Origin: Rohdeia mirabilis
GTDB lineage: Bacteria > Planctomycetota > UBA1135 > GCA-002686595
DNA length: 64,000 nucleotides
Assembly (NCBI GenBank): GCA_007750655.1
Contig: CP036290.1
Span: 434,001 to 498,000 of the forward strand
Direction of reading: 5' to 3'
Shown piece by piece: positions 18,113-27,486 of this stretch; position 1 is the stretch's first letter; the number at the start of each line of letters is the position of its first letter. Under the pieces are notes generated by a model. It saw only the letters and a list, made by a program, of their open reading frames with translations. It was not told the DNA's origin and searched no databases. The translations under genes were made by a program, and so were the position numbers.

Positions 18113-20386
18113 ATGATCCAGCGTGTCGTCGTCGTTCTCGGTGTGGTCGCTCTGGTCGCGGTGTTCGCGTTCCTGATCGCGCCCGGTCGGGACGCTGTCC
18201 CGGTGGCACTGCCCTCTGCCGCGACCGATGGACTCGAGCGCGACGAGCCCGACTCGACCGTCGAGTTGGCGCCCGGCGTTCCGATCGACGATCGAGGCGT
18301 GGCCTCCGCGGACGTCGTCGACGCCGAGCGACCGTCGGAACCATCCTCCCGCGTCGCGCTCGGAACCGATGAGACGCGGCGCCGCTGGAGCGATCTCGTT
18401 CGACCGATCGCGCTCGAAGAGGCCGGTGGTCTCGACGCCGTCGGGCTCGCCGAAGCCACCATCGAGATCCTCCTTCGCGACGGGACCGGCAGCTCGTTCG
18501 TCGTCGACGACTTCGTGGACGAGGAGCTCCTGCGTTCTGGCCGACTCGCCGTCCTGCGCGCTCCGAATCGGTGTCCGCGCATGCTTCGGGTCGAGGACCT
18601 GCGTGAGATCGAGGGCGCTGTGCAGCCGGTGTCGATGGCCCCAGGAGCACGACTCGAGCTGCGCCGCGAAGGCCCTTCGAATCTCGAGACCACGGTCGTG
18701 AAGTTCCACTTCGCTGCGCTGCGGAACGAGCGCAATCGCGAGCGGATGGTGAAGGTCGATCGGCGCACGCGTCAAGCGTTGGAGCTCATGCGCGCGGTCT
18801 TGGACGGGGCCGCGCCGGTCGGGGATCGCAAGGACGCGATCTTCCGCCTGCGGTCGGGGAGTCGCTACGAGGACTACGTGCGTCTCGACGGTCCGCCCGC
18901 CACCGACGCGTACCTGTCCATCGAGGTCGAGTTCACCGACGCGACCCCCGTTCCGATCGACGGCCTGCCGCTCGTCGCCGGAAAGTCGTACCGGGCCGAG
19001 ATCGAAGCCGATGGCCTTGCCGAGCTCCGTGGCTCCGAGCTGGACGGCTCCTACGGCAGGTCGGCGGACGTCGCTCTCGTCAGTGCCGGCGAGACGGTCC
19101 GCCTGGGGATCGCGTTCGACGGCGCGGGCACGCTCGTCGGCGAGATCCCCGCCGACGTGGAAGGCGCGACGCTCGAACTCTGGCTACTCGATCCGTTGGA
19201 GGACGAGTTCGTGCGTTCGGGCGCGGACCGTGAACTCGCGCCCGGTCCGTTCACCATCGCAGGGCTCGCGCCCGGGTCCTGGGCCGTGCGCGCGACCTTG
19301 TACGGCGCGGCGAAGAGTCCCGACGGAGCGGACGGCGAGCCCCCGGCCGGCGAGTGTCGCGCCTACATCGAGCGGCGCTTCGAACTCGAACGCCGCGCGA
19401 TCCACAACGTCGGCCTGCTCGAGCCCGTCGACGACGCCGCTCTGACGGTCGTGCCGCGGCTGCGGGTCGACGCGAAAGTTCCGCCCGGGCTGCGGACCCA
19501 ACTCTTCGAGGGTCTCGGCTCCATCGGCGTGATCGTCGAGTCGGTCGACGATCTGGCGGCACCTGCGCGTGCGCTGCGCTTGGCGGTCGACGGGACGACG
19601 CTGCGACCGGCCACGCTGCGAGGGCTCGCGCCGGGTCACTACCGCGTCCACGTCGGGACGCGTCGCACGAAGGACGACTTCGTTCCGACCGTTGCCGAGG
19701 TCGGCCTGCACTGGGAGCGCCTCCACGAGGTTCACGTCCGACCCGACGAGCGGACCGAACTGGAGGTGGAGTTCGCGTTCCAGGTCCCCACGCGGGTCAC
19801 GGTCAGTGCGCGCCTGCCCGACGGAACGATACGCCCGGATGTGGTGGCGTGGGCCTTCGACTCGACCACGAACGCCGTCATCGTCGCGAACGAGTGGCGG
19901 ACCGCTCTCATCGGCACGCGTGGCAAGGGCGCGGCACTGACCGCCGTGAGCGAGCCCGAGTCCACGCAGCTCGTCCTGCCCGATGGCGAGTGGACGGTGT
20001 TGGTCCAGACATGGGAGGGCTTCGTCGACGACTTCATCGGCACGGCGACCTGGAGCTCGAACACGAAGGTCCTTCCGGGTCCGGACGGAACGTGGCCGTC
20101 CGCGGACGTCGTCGTGAACGTCGGGCCCTCTGCGGCGGCCACGCTCGGTCCGCGCGACGGGTGGTTCGCCGCTCCGCCCTGGCTCGAGAGCGGCCGTGCC
20201 GAACTCCATGGATCCATCGTTCCGATCGGTTGGCCGGCGGACATGGCGGAGGCCTTCACGCCGAGCACGGGTCGAAGTGCGACCCTCGCGCGCCGACTCC
20301 TGCCACGAACGCGCTATCGGCTGCTGGGCTCGGACGTCGAGTTCGAAACCGGCCCACCCGACAGCAGGGTCGACGTCGAGCGCTAG
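18113..20386 (+). CDS. Array paralogue 5: membrane-anchored surface protein, unknown function
   Basis: This 757-residue protein has its anchor very near the N-terminus (residues 4-23, V-V-V-V-L-G-V-V-A-L-V-A-V-F). The first domain begins R-R-W-S-D-L-V-R-P and reaches N-R-C-P-R-M-L. The mid-protein motif is I-H-N-V-G-L-L-E-P, then L-T-V-V-P-R-L-R-V-D. The C-terminal module is divergent (L-L-P-R-T-R-Y-R-L-L-G-S-D, T-G-P-P-D-S). Unlike its neighbours it has a Shine-Dalgarno-like site. Its TAG stop doubles as the first half of the next gene's -10-like box. Function unknown. Confidence 0.83.
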   Translation: MIQRVVVVLGVVALVAVFAFLIAPGRDAVPVALPSAATDGLERDEPDSTVELAPGVPIDDRGVASADVVDAERPSEPSSRVALGTDETRRRWSDLVRPIALEEAGGLDAVGLAEATIEILLRDGTGSSFVVDDFVDEELLRSGRLAVLRAPNRCPRMLRVEDLREIEGAVQPVSMAPGARLELRREGPSNLETTVVKFHFAALRNERNRERMVKVDRRTRQALELMRAVLDGAAPVGDRKDAIFRLRSGSRYEDYVRLDGPPATDAYLSIEVEFTDATPVPIDGLPLVAGKSYRAEIEADGLAELRGSELDGSYGRSADVALVSAGETVRLGIAFDGAGTLVGEIPADVEGATLELWLLDPLEDEFVRSGADRELAPGPFTIAGLAPGSWAVRATLYGAAKSPDGADGEPPAGECRAYIERRFELERRAIHNVGLLEPVDDAALTVVPRLRVDAKVPPGLRTQLFEGLGSIGVIVESVDDLAAPARALRLAVDGTTLRPATLRGLAPGHYRVHVGTRRTKDDFVPTVAEVGLHWERLHEVHVRPDERTELEVEFAFQVPTRVTVSARLPDGTIRPDVVAWAFDSTTNAVIVANEWRTALIGTRGKGAALTAVSEPESTQLVLPDGEWTVLVQTWEGFVDDFIGTATWSSNTKVLPGPDGTWPSADVVVNVGPSAAATLGPRDGWFAAPPWLESGRAELHGSIVPIGWPADMAEAFTPSTGRSATLARRLLPRTRYRLLGSDVEFETGPPDSRVDVER

Positions 20387-20389
20387 CCT
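20384..20389 (+). promoter_or_regulatory. -10-like box TAGCCT overlapping a stop codon
   Basis: TAGCCT begins with the TAG stop of array gene 5 and ends 6 nt before the ATG at 20396. Confidence 0.5.
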
Positions 20390-20395
20390 TTCGCC

Positions 20396-22861
20396 ATGGA
20401 CTCGGATTCGCCCGCCCCCCGCCCGCTCGCGAGCGTCCTCTTGTTGGTGGGCTGTGTGGTGGCGGCGATCTGGCTCGGCGCGGACTGGATCGCGGACGGG
20501 CAGGACGACGCGAGCGATCTGGCGCGCGTCACCGAGGTCGGACAGGAGTCAGCAGCCAGCGTGGACCGCGGTGGGGGCGACACCGGGGCGTTGGCGGACG
20601 GTCGGGGCATGGGCGCCGCATCGAGCGCGCTCGTCGACGAGTTCTCGGACACGCGCACGATCGCCGGCATCGGCAGCGGACCGACGTGGCTCGACCTCGT
20701 GACGCCGCGCGACGGTGTGAGTGGCGCGTTGGTGTTGGATGCGCGGATCGCCCTGGTCACGCGCGGCGGTCGGATCGTGCGCGCCGGTGTCGACGACGGC
20801 TACGACGCGGTCGCGTTGGCCGACGCCGTGCTGCTGCGCGTCGAGTCGCCCGCGCACGAACCTCGGCACGTCGTGACGGACCCTTGGCTCGCGGCCAGCA
20901 TCGCGGGCGGACCGCCGCGCGCGGTCGAGCTCACGCGTCGCGGGCGCGTGATGCTGCGCGTCGTCGACCACGAGGAGTCGGACGCGCTGTCGTTGATGCT
21001 CCAGATCGAACATGGCGAACGGCGCAGCGAGGCGGATGCAGGCGGCGACGAGTCGGTCCCAGCCGCCGCGCGCGCGACGCCGGAGCCGGCGAAGACCGAG
21101 TCTGCCCAGGCACGCGTCGACGCACTCGACCGCGCCACGCTCGCGGAGCACTTCGACCGACTCGACGCGCTGTGCGACACGTACGGAGCTCCCACCAACG
21201 TCGCCGGCGCGCTCGCGAACCTGCTCGAGGACGAGACGGCGCGCGCGCTGCTCGATCCCGCGGTCGACCGCATCGGCGGTGCGTTGCGCGGCACGTACCG
21301 GCGCTACCTGCGCGACGGTTCGGCTGGGCTCGACGGCCTGCCTGTGGGTGAGCCGCTCGAGCTCGACCTGGACGCGCAGCGCCTGTATCGCGCGCGCGTC
21401 GCCGGTTCACGGGAGTGGCGGGCGAGCACCGACTTCGCGTTCGAGATCCCCGCGAGCGGCGAGCTCACGATCGAGCTGGTGGCCGGGGACTGGGCGCGTC
21501 TCACCGGCGTCGTCGACACGAGTGGTTCCGCCGGTCGCGTCGAGGTCTACCGCTTCGACGAGGCGGAGGGCGACGCGGGCAGCGTTCCCGACCCGGTCGC
21601 TCCCGAGAGTCGAGGCGTGATCCCCGCGGACGGCACCTATGTCTGCGAGCGGTTGACGCCCGGTCGCAAGCGCGTCGTCGCCCGCTGGATCACGCGCGCG
21701 CCCGACGGCGTTCCCAGCCAGTGGATGGCTCTCGGCGACGTCGAGATCGTCGCGGGCGAGAACCGCCTGGACCTGCGGGTGACGCTCGCTCCGGATCGCG
21801 CGCGCGTGCGCTGTGTGCCGCGCTTCGTCGTGGATGGCGTCGAGGACCGCGGTGCGCTGGCCGTCGCCAATGGCGAAGTGAATTGGAGCGTCGCGTTGGT
21901 GCGGGACGGCAGCGCCGGGCGCTACTGGGGCGAGCGCGAGCAGAGCACAAGGTTGGGCGAACTCGTGTTCGAAGGCGTGCGCGCCGGCGTGCATCAAGTG
22001 GTCGTCGAGCAGGGCGAGCTGCGCGGCTGGCTGAACGAGTGCTTTCCCGACGCGGTCGTCGAGATCGAGTGTCCGCGCGAGATCGTCGTCGGGATGGCGG
22101 CACCGTCCGAGCCCGAGTGGAATGGCTCCAACGAATCGACGTTCGATCCCACGGCCACCGATCAGGCGCCACCGACCACGTGGACCTCGGACGGCACACC
22201 GGTGGAGTTCGAGTTCGTCGTGCGCGTCGATCGTGTGCGCAAGGTCGTGCTCGAGGTCGAACTGCCGGAGTCGAGCGGGCTCGCGGGGAGTGACCTTCCG
22301 CACGTCGCCGCGGTCGCGCGCGAACGCTCGACGGGTGCGGTCGTGCGGGGCGGAGTCGATTGGGACCAGGAGATCTGGGAGAGCTACGGTGTCGTCGAGC
22401 CGGCCGAGCTGCGCCGGATCGCGTCCACGGCCTACTTCGATCTCCGGCTCCCGGTAGGCGATTGGGAACTCGTCGCGCGGCTCGCGCCCCGGTGGACCGC
22501 GAAGTGGGGCGCCAACAGCACAGAGCGCGGTCCGCTCGACGATGCGTCGTACTTCGCGACGGCCTCGATCGCCGTGTTCGACGTGGACGCGCCGGAACCA
22601 CTGTTCGTGCGGACCACAGCTTCGCGCGCTGCGACGATCGTCGTCGATGCGCAACTCGTGGGTAGGTTCGGATCCCTTCGCGCGTTGCGTCCCGCCATCT
22701 GGTCCGACGAGGCACGGGCGACCTGGGGCGCGGACGCGGAGACCACCGACGGGCGGCTCGTCTTCCACGGCTGTGTGCCCGGCGTCGAGTACACGCTGTT
22801 CGGCACCGAGCATTCGATCGTCGCCGGCCCGGCCGGGAGCGTGGTCGAATTGAGCCGATAG
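20396..22861 (+). CDS. Array paralogue 6, longest and most divergent of the run
   Basis: This 821-residue protein has an anchor at about 12-28 (A-S-V-L-L-L-V-G-C-V-V-A-A-I-W). The W-S-D site reads T-W-L-D-L-V-T-P, and the C-P-R site reads H-E-P-R, without cysteine. An extra acidic and alanine-rich stretch with E-R-R-S-E-A-D-A-G-G-D-E follows. The centre has R-C-V-P-R-F-V-V-D-G-V-E-D, and the tail reads C-V-P-G-V-E-Y-T-L-F-G-T-E then A-G-P-A-G-S. The 189 bp after it hold a small hairpin at 22892-22905 and the promoter box of the next gene. Function unknown. Confidence 0.82.
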   Translation: MDSDSPAPRPLASVLLLVGCVVAAIWLGADWIADGQDDASDLARVTEVGQESAASVDRGGGDTGALADGRGMGAASSALVDEFSDTRTIAGIGSGPTWLDLVTPRDGVSGALVLDARIALVTRGGRIVRAGVDDGYDAVALADAVLLRVESPAHEPRHVVTDPWLAASIAGGPPRAVELTRRGRVMLRVVDHEESDALSLMLQIEHGERRSEADAGGDESVPAAARATPEPAKTESAQARVDALDRATLAEHFDRLDALCDTYGAPTNVAGALANLLEDETARALLDPAVDRIGGALRGTYRRYLRDGSAGLDGLPVGEPLELDLDAQRLYRARVAGSREWRASTDFAFEIPASGELTIELVAGDWARLTGVVDTSGSAGRVEVYRFDEAEGDAGSVPDPVAPESRGVIPADGTYVCERLTPGRKRVVARWITRAPDGVPSQWMALGDVEIVAGENRLDLRVTLAPDRARVRCVPRFVVDGVEDRGALAVANGEVNWSVALVRDGSAGRYWGEREQSTRLGELVFEGVRAGVHQVVVEQGELRGWLNECFPDAVVEIECPREIVVGMAAPSEPEWNGSNESTFDPTATDQAPPTTWTSDGTPVEFEFVVRVDRVRKVVLEVELPESSGLAGSDLPHVAAVARERSTGAVVRGGVDWDQEIWESYGVVEPAELRRIASTAYFDLRLPVGDWELVARLAPRWTAKWGANSTERGPLDDASYFATASIAVFDVDAPEPLFVRTTASRAATIVVDAQLVGRFGSLRALRPAIWSDEARATWGADAETTDGRLVFHGCVPGVEYTLFGTEHSIVAGPAGSVVELSR

Positions 22862-23038
22862 GGGTGTGATCCGACTTGGTCGTGGGGCCGATGGCCTTCA
22901 GGCCAAAATCACCTCTCTTCGGCGCGCTGTTGGGTTCGACCGCCCTCGAGACACAGAGCGAGGTCGAGTTGTCGGCACGTCTTTGCGGCGCATTCCGTTC
23001 GAGAGGTCGAGCGACCTCGAGTGAGCGAGTCACCCAGC

Positions 23039-23044
23039 TAAGCT
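23039..23044 (+). promoter_or_regulatory. -10-like box TAAGCT, leaderless type
   Basis: TAAGCT ends 6 nt before the ATG at 23051 of array gene 7. Confidence 0.5.
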
Positions 23045-23050
23045 GTCTGG

Positions 23051-25297
23051 ATGAAGACGCGCCTGCTTGCCCTCGTCGCGGTGTTCATCGCCATTCTCGT
23101 CGCCTGGTCCCTGTGGCCCGATCGCAGTGCGCCCGCACTCGCCGGAGCGCCGGACGGGGCGAACCACCAAGTGTCCGACGACTCCGGTGAACTCGATCCG
23201 GTCGAGTTGCAGTCGGACCCGTCCGGTGCTGCGAGCGCGCCGACGAAGCTCGTCGACGCGGCATCGGATCGCGACGACGCACGCGAGTCCGTGGCGTCGC
23301 GCGGTCCGGTGGTCTGGTCCGACCTGCTCGCCGTTCGGACCGATGCGGGTGAACCGGTGGAGCAGCTCGAGCTGTGGATCGCACGCGGCGCGGGAGAGCG
23401 GCTGCGACGGACCGAGTTCGAAGCGGCCGTGGACGAGGCCGACCTCGCCGCCGGTTCGATCGGTGCGCTCGCCGCTCCCGGGTACTGCCCGCGGTTCTTC
23501 GCGCCCGCCGAACTGGCCGATCGGCGCGCTGCGGTGCCGACCGTCGAACCGCTTCGGACGACGCTCGTGCCCGCGGCCCTGGTGCGGATCGAGCTGGACG
23601 AAGCCAGTCCGCGCGCTCCGTCGAACACGACGGTTCGACTGTGGGTCGACGGCGCGGATGCCGAGACGGCGCTGCGGGCCGAACGGTTGCGGGCCGAGCT
23701 CGATCGCGCGCGCGGCAGCGGCAACGCCGGCTTCGGGCAGGCGACCTTCGAAGGCGTCGAGCTCGGCCCCGAGTTCGCTCTCGAGGCTCCTTTCGACCCG
23801 GCGATCCAGTGCGCGGTGCGGGTGCCGGTGTCGACGACCGGTATGGATCGCTTCGCTTCGGGCAGCGTGGGGACCGGGCTCCCCGTCACGGTCGAGGTCG
23901 CGCCCGCGGGACGGGCGGTCGTGGGGCAGCTCGCTCCGACGACGGCCAGGGGCGAACACCGCTTCGTCGCGGCACTCGACGCGACCGGCGCCATCGTCGA
24001 AGGTCGCACCGTGCCTCCTACGCTGCTCACCGCTGCGGAACCCGCCGTGGTTCGACTCACGACGGACGGCGCGGCGAGCATCTCGTGGTCCTATCCGGAA
24101 GGGTGCGAGTTCAGCGGCGTCGAGGTGTCGGTGTTCGACGGTGAAGACTGGAAACGGCAGCGCGTGGTACCGGACGTCAGCGCCGACGGCTGCACCGTCC
24201 AAGGGCTCGAGCCCGGCGCCACACGGTTGGTGGCGCGCTGGGCGAGCGCGAGCGGCGATCGCCTCGCCGTCCACCGTTCCGAGCACGAACTCACACCCGG
24301 TGAGCACCTGGATCTGGGCCTGCTCGAGTTCGACGACGAGAACCTCTTGCGCATCGAGTTCGACGTCCAGTTCGGCGACGGGGTAGCGGCCGAGCATCAC
24401 GCGCCGTTGCGCGAGCAGATCCGCGTCATGGCCATTCTCGACGTGGCGCCCGGTACGGCCGATCCAGTCCGCGGCCACGGTTTCCAGCGCGAGGTCGGCG
24501 TCGCTTCCGGTATCGAGTACCGGGGCATCGCAGGGCTCCCGTCGATCCTGTTGGCGGATCGCGCGCGGATCGATGCGCCGCCCGGTGGGGAGGATCTGTC
24601 GACTCTGTACCGCGTCGCCAGTGCGCTGGAACTCCACGAGTTCACGCCGCAGGGCGAGACCGAGGTCGTCGTGCGACTCGCGGTGACGAGCATGTCCGCA
24701 CTCATGGTCACGGTCGTTCCTCCCGCGGGCGTGCACGTCCAGGGCGGCGCCGCGGTCAGCTTCGACGACGACTCGTTCTCGTACCTCGAACCGATGGTCG
24801 ACGGCGAGGTGATGAGCGAACCCGGCGAGCCTGGTGCAGTCGTCGAGCTGGTGGGCGCGCTCGGGCCGGGACGTTGGCGGCTCCTCGGGATCGGCGTCCA
24901 AGTCGATGAGAGCGAGGCGTCCGACGAAGGCGAGGAGGATTCGTTCCCGATCGCCAGTCGCATGTACATGGGTCAGCTCGAGGTGGACATGGACACGCGC
25001 GATCCAGCGGTTCCGGTCACGATCGAACTGGTCGAGATGACGCGCCTCGTCGTGCGCGTGGAGTCGGGCGATGCGGCGCTGTTCGACAGGCTCCGGGAGC
25101 AGAGCATGGCCGCCGACTTCGCACGCCCCGTCGACTGGGAAGGGCCCTACCAGTTCGTGGCCGGCGGCATGGTCGACGCGAAGGACACCACGCTCTGGGT
25201 GCAGGGCCTCCTTGCGAACACCGAGTACGAGCTGAACGCCGACGGCACGCGCTTCGTCACCGGAGCGCCGGGGTCGGTGCTCGAGCTGTCGCGCTAG
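23051..25297 (+). CDS. Array paralogue 7: membrane-anchored surface protein, unknown function
   Basis: This 748-residue protein has an anchor at about 4-21 (L-L-A-L-V-A-V-F-I-A-I-L-V-A-W). The first domain runs V-W-S-D-L-L-A-V to G-Y-C-P-R-F-F-A-P. The central motif is L-D-L-G-L-L-E-F. Near the end a D-E-S-E-A-S-D-E-G-E-E-D stretch is strongly acidic. The final module L-L-A-N-T-E-Y-E-L-N-A-D-G, T-G-A-P-G-S-V-L-E-L-S-R is identical to paralogue 8 in its last 17 residues (A-D-G onward), including at the DNA level. Only 10 bp separate it from gene 8. Function unknown. Confidence 0.83.
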   Translation: MKTRLLALVAVFIAILVAWSLWPDRSAPALAGAPDGANHQVSDDSGELDPVELQSDPSGAASAPTKLVDAASDRDDARESVASRGPVVWSDLLAVRTDAGEPVEQLELWIARGAGERLRRTEFEAAVDEADLAAGSIGALAAPGYCPRFFAPAELADRRAAVPTVEPLRTTLVPAALVRIELDEASPRAPSNTTVRLWVDGADAETALRAERLRAELDRARGSGNAGFGQATFEGVELGPEFALEAPFDPAIQCAVRVPVSTTGMDRFASGSVGTGLPVTVEVAPAGRAVVGQLAPTTARGEHRFVAALDATGAIVEGRTVPPTLLTAAEPAVVRLTTDGAASISWSYPEGCEFSGVEVSVFDGEDWKRQRVVPDVSADGCTVQGLEPGATRLVARWASASGDRLAVHRSEHELTPGEHLDLGLLEFDDENLLRIEFDVQFGDGVAAEHHAPLREQIRVMAILDVAPGTADPVRGHGFQREVGVASGIEYRGIAGLPSILLADRARIDAPPGGEDLSTLYRVASALELHEFTPQGETEVVVRLAVTSMSALMVTVVPPAGVHVQGGAAVSFDDDSFSYLEPMVDGEVMSEPGEPGAVVELVGALGPGRWRLLGIGVQVDESEASDEGEEDSFPIASRMYMGQLEVDMDTRDPAVPVTIELVEMTRLVVRVESGDAALFDRLREQSMAADFARPVDWEGPYQFVAGGMVDAKDTTLWVQGLLANTEYELNADGTRFVTGAPGSVLELSR

Positions 25298-25313
25298 GCT
25301 GGGCGCCATGAAG
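25238..25313 (+). repeat. 76-bp junction repeat, copy A (end of gene 7 to start of gene 8)
   Basis: This segment is identical to 27411-27486. It covers the last 19 codons and the stop of gene 7, the TAGGCT box, the 7-nt spacer and the first two codons of gene 8. After one mismatch the match continues for another 14 bp. Confidence 0.95.
25295..25300 (+). promoter_or_regulatory. -10-like box TAGGCT overlapping a stop codon
   Basis: The box begins with the TAG stop of array gene 7 and ends 7 nt before the ATG at 25308. Confidence 0.5.
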
Positions 25314-27470
25314 TTGCGCGTCCTCGCCCTTGCCCTTGTGCTCGCCGTGTTCGGCGTGCTGTTGTTCGTTCTGACGCGGCCGCAGGCGGAGCTGGTCGAA
25401 CTGGACCCGAGTGACCTGGACGAGTCGTCGGAGCAGCTTCTGTCCGACGCGTTCGATCTCGCGGACGGCGTGCAGGACGGTGATCCGATACCGAGCGATC
25501 GGATCGAGACGAAGGTCGTGCCCGACCAGTCTCTTCTGCGTTGGTCCGATCTGTTGGAGCCGATCGACCGCGACTCGGGCGAGCGCGTCGGCGCCGCACA
25601 GGTCGCGTGCCTCACGGGACCCGAAGAGGACTTCCGCGTCTACCAGCTCGACGACCCGGTGGACGCCGCACTGTTCGAGGGCGAAGTCCTGGCTGAAGTG
25701 CGTTCGGACGGTCACGTGTTCCACCCGTTCCTGCCGCGCGAACTCGATCGCGGAGCGGACCGGCCACGTGTTCTCGAGCTCGTTCCGGCGGCACCGATGG
25801 TCGTCGAGATCGTCGGGGAGGCGCCGCGCCGGTCGGTCTTCGCTCTGGTCGAACTCGCTCCGGTGAGTACGAGGGAGCATCGGGACATCGCGCTCCGCCT
25901 CGGGCAGTTCCTCGGCCTGGAGCCGGGGACACCGAGGAAGGGGGGCGACGACCCGGCGAAGAGTCGCGGCGCCGTGGCGTTCCGTGAACAGGCCTGGCGA
26001 TCGATCTGGGACGGTGACGACGACACGAAGCCCGTCGCCCTCGATGGACTCGACTCGCTCCAGCTCTATCACCCGCGATTCGGTGTCGATCCCGAGGACG
26101 AGGACCGACGGCTCGAGATTCCGCGCGTGCCGATGGGCGTCGAGCTGAGCGGTTACGTCCAACCGGTTCCGTCGCCCTCGATGCAGGTGCCGCCGGAGAG
26201 CTTCTTCGTCGGCGCGCTCGACTCGGAGGGTGCGTTCGCCGGCCCGTGGTACGTGCCGCCCTTCGTTCACGACGGCACCGACACGCCCCGCGTCCGCGTG
26301 ACGTTCGACGGTGCAGCGAGCATCACCTGGTCGCTCCCCGAAGAGTCGAGGCCGTCGGATTCGCGCGGCGATGCCTTCGCTCTGGTCCATGTCAATGGAG
26401 CGCCCCACCACCTCGAGTCCGGGCGACTTCAAGATGGTCGATACTCGTACCGGGACGTCACGCCAGGGCTCTACAGATTCTCGGGGACCTGGAAGAACAG
26501 CACGGGATCCGAATTGTCCAAGGTGAACATCGAGATCGAGGTGCCTGTGGGTGGCGACGTCGTCCTCGGCGAGCTGACGTCGGTGACCGGGAACACGATC
26601 GAGTTGAGGCCCAGAGTCGTTCTCGGTGAGGGCGTCGATCCCGACCGGCGAGCGGAGATCGAGGCTGCGATCGTTCTCGAAGCGAGTGTCGTCGAGGATG
26701 GCGAGCCGTCTCGTCGGTCCATCGTGTCGCACTCGGTTCGGACGTCCGGGGGCTCGGGTCTGCTCCGCGGAGTCTCCGACGGACGCCACGCGATTCGCGC
26801 TTGGAGCGCCCGTCTCAGCGGATCTCCCGGCACTGCCACGACGTTCGAGGGCCTCGCCGTCCACCCGGTGCGCACCACCGACTTCGAGTGCACCGGCGAC
26901 ACGGTGGTGGAGGTCGAGGTCCGGGTGGAGCGGACGCACTCGATCGACGTGGGTTTCGTCGAGTCCAGCGGCGAGCCGTTCCGAGTGTGGAAGTGCTACG
27001 CCGTGCGCCAGTCCGATGGCGCCCTCGTGGCGCTGAGCAAGGATCCGCCGTCGAAGGACCCGACAGCAGCACCCGGTGATCGTCGCTTCCGCGCGGACCT
27101 CGCACCCGGCGACTGGCGGCTTCTCGGTACGGCGAACTCCGATCGACCGCTCGTCGCGAGTGGCCGGGTGACGGTCGGGCCCGGTGGTGGGAGTCTCACG
27201 TTGGAGTTGGTCGCGTCCGTCTCGGCGTTCATGGATCCCGACGATCCCAGGTTGGCCCGGTCGAACGTGTATGACGGAGCAGATCCCCTCGCCCTGCCCG
27301 TCGGCTGGCCGCCTGCGATCGGCTACCTGACGTGCCAGAACAACGGCCGCGACGAACAGGGGCGCCCGCGGTTCAGCACGCTCTTACCGGAGACCGAGTA
27401 CGAGTTCACCGCCGACGGCACGCGCTTCGTCACCGGAGCGCCGGGGTCGGTGCTCGAGCTGTCGCGCTAG
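25308..27470 (+). CDS. Array paralogue 8, shortest of the run
   Basis: This 720-residue protein begins M-K-L-R-V-L-A, as paralogue 9 does, with an anchor at about 5-23. The first domain begins L-R-W-S-D-L-L-E-P-I-D-R-D-S-G. The C-P-R site has become H-V-F-H-P-F, so the motif is lost. Mid-protein it reads V-V-L-G-E-L-T-S then I-E-L-R-P-R-V-V. The tail L-L-P-E-T-E-Y-E-F-T-A-D-G leads into the shared T-G-A-P-G-S-V-L-E-L-S-R ending. Both its 5' and 3' junctions carry copies of the 76-bp repeat. Function unknown. Confidence 0.83.
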   Translation: MKLRVLALALVLAVFGVLLFVLTRPQAELVELDPSDLDESSEQLLSDAFDLADGVQDGDPIPSDRIETKVVPDQSLLRWSDLLEPIDRDSGERVGAAQVACLTGPEEDFRVYQLDDPVDAALFEGEVLAEVRSDGHVFHPFLPRELDRGADRPRVLELVPAAPMVVEIVGEAPRRSVFALVELAPVSTREHRDIALRLGQFLGLEPGTPRKGGDDPAKSRGAVAFREQAWRSIWDGDDDTKPVALDGLDSLQLYHPRFGVDPEDEDRRLEIPRVPMGVELSGYVQPVPSPSMQVPPESFFVGALDSEGAFAGPWYVPPFVHDGTDTPRVRVTFDGAASITWSLPEESRPSDSRGDAFALVHVNGAPHHLESGRLQDGRYSYRDVTPGLYRFSGTWKNSTGSELSKVNIEIEVPVGGDVVLGELTSVTGNTIELRPRVVLGEGVDPDRRAEIEAAIVLEASVVEDGEPSRRSIVSHSVRTSGGSGLLRGVSDGRHAIRAWSARLSGSPGTATTFEGLAVHPVRTTDFECTGDTVVEVEVRVERTHSIDVGFVESSGEPFRVWKCYAVRQSDGALVALSKDPPSKDPTAAPGDRRFRADLAPGDWRLLGTANSDRPLVASGRVTVGPGGGSLTLELVASVSAFMDPDDPRLARSNVYDGADPLALPVGWPPAIGYLTCQNNGRDEQGRPRFSTLLPETEYEFTADGTRFVTGAPGSVLELSR

Positions 27471-27486
27471 GCTGGGCGCCATGAAG
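27411..27486 (+). repeat. 76-bp junction repeat, copy B (end of gene 8 to start of gene 9)
   Basis: Identical to 25238-25313 over 76 bp, including stop codon, promoter box and start codon, while the gene bodies on each side are highly diverged. Confidence 0.95.
27468..27473 (+). promoter_or_regulatory. -10-like box TAGGCT overlapping a stop codon
   Basis: The box begins with the TAG stop of array gene 8 and ends 7 nt before the ATG at 27481. Confidence 0.5.

Noticed and set aside
14652..18650. 1332-codon minus-strand open frame opposite array genes 3 to 5
   Set aside because: No domain, no signal and composition typical of antisense to GC-rich coding sequence.
22892..22905. Small hairpin TGGCC-TTCA-GGCCA as a terminator of array gene 6
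   Set aside because: The stem is five base pairs and is followed by A residues, not T, on the coding strand.
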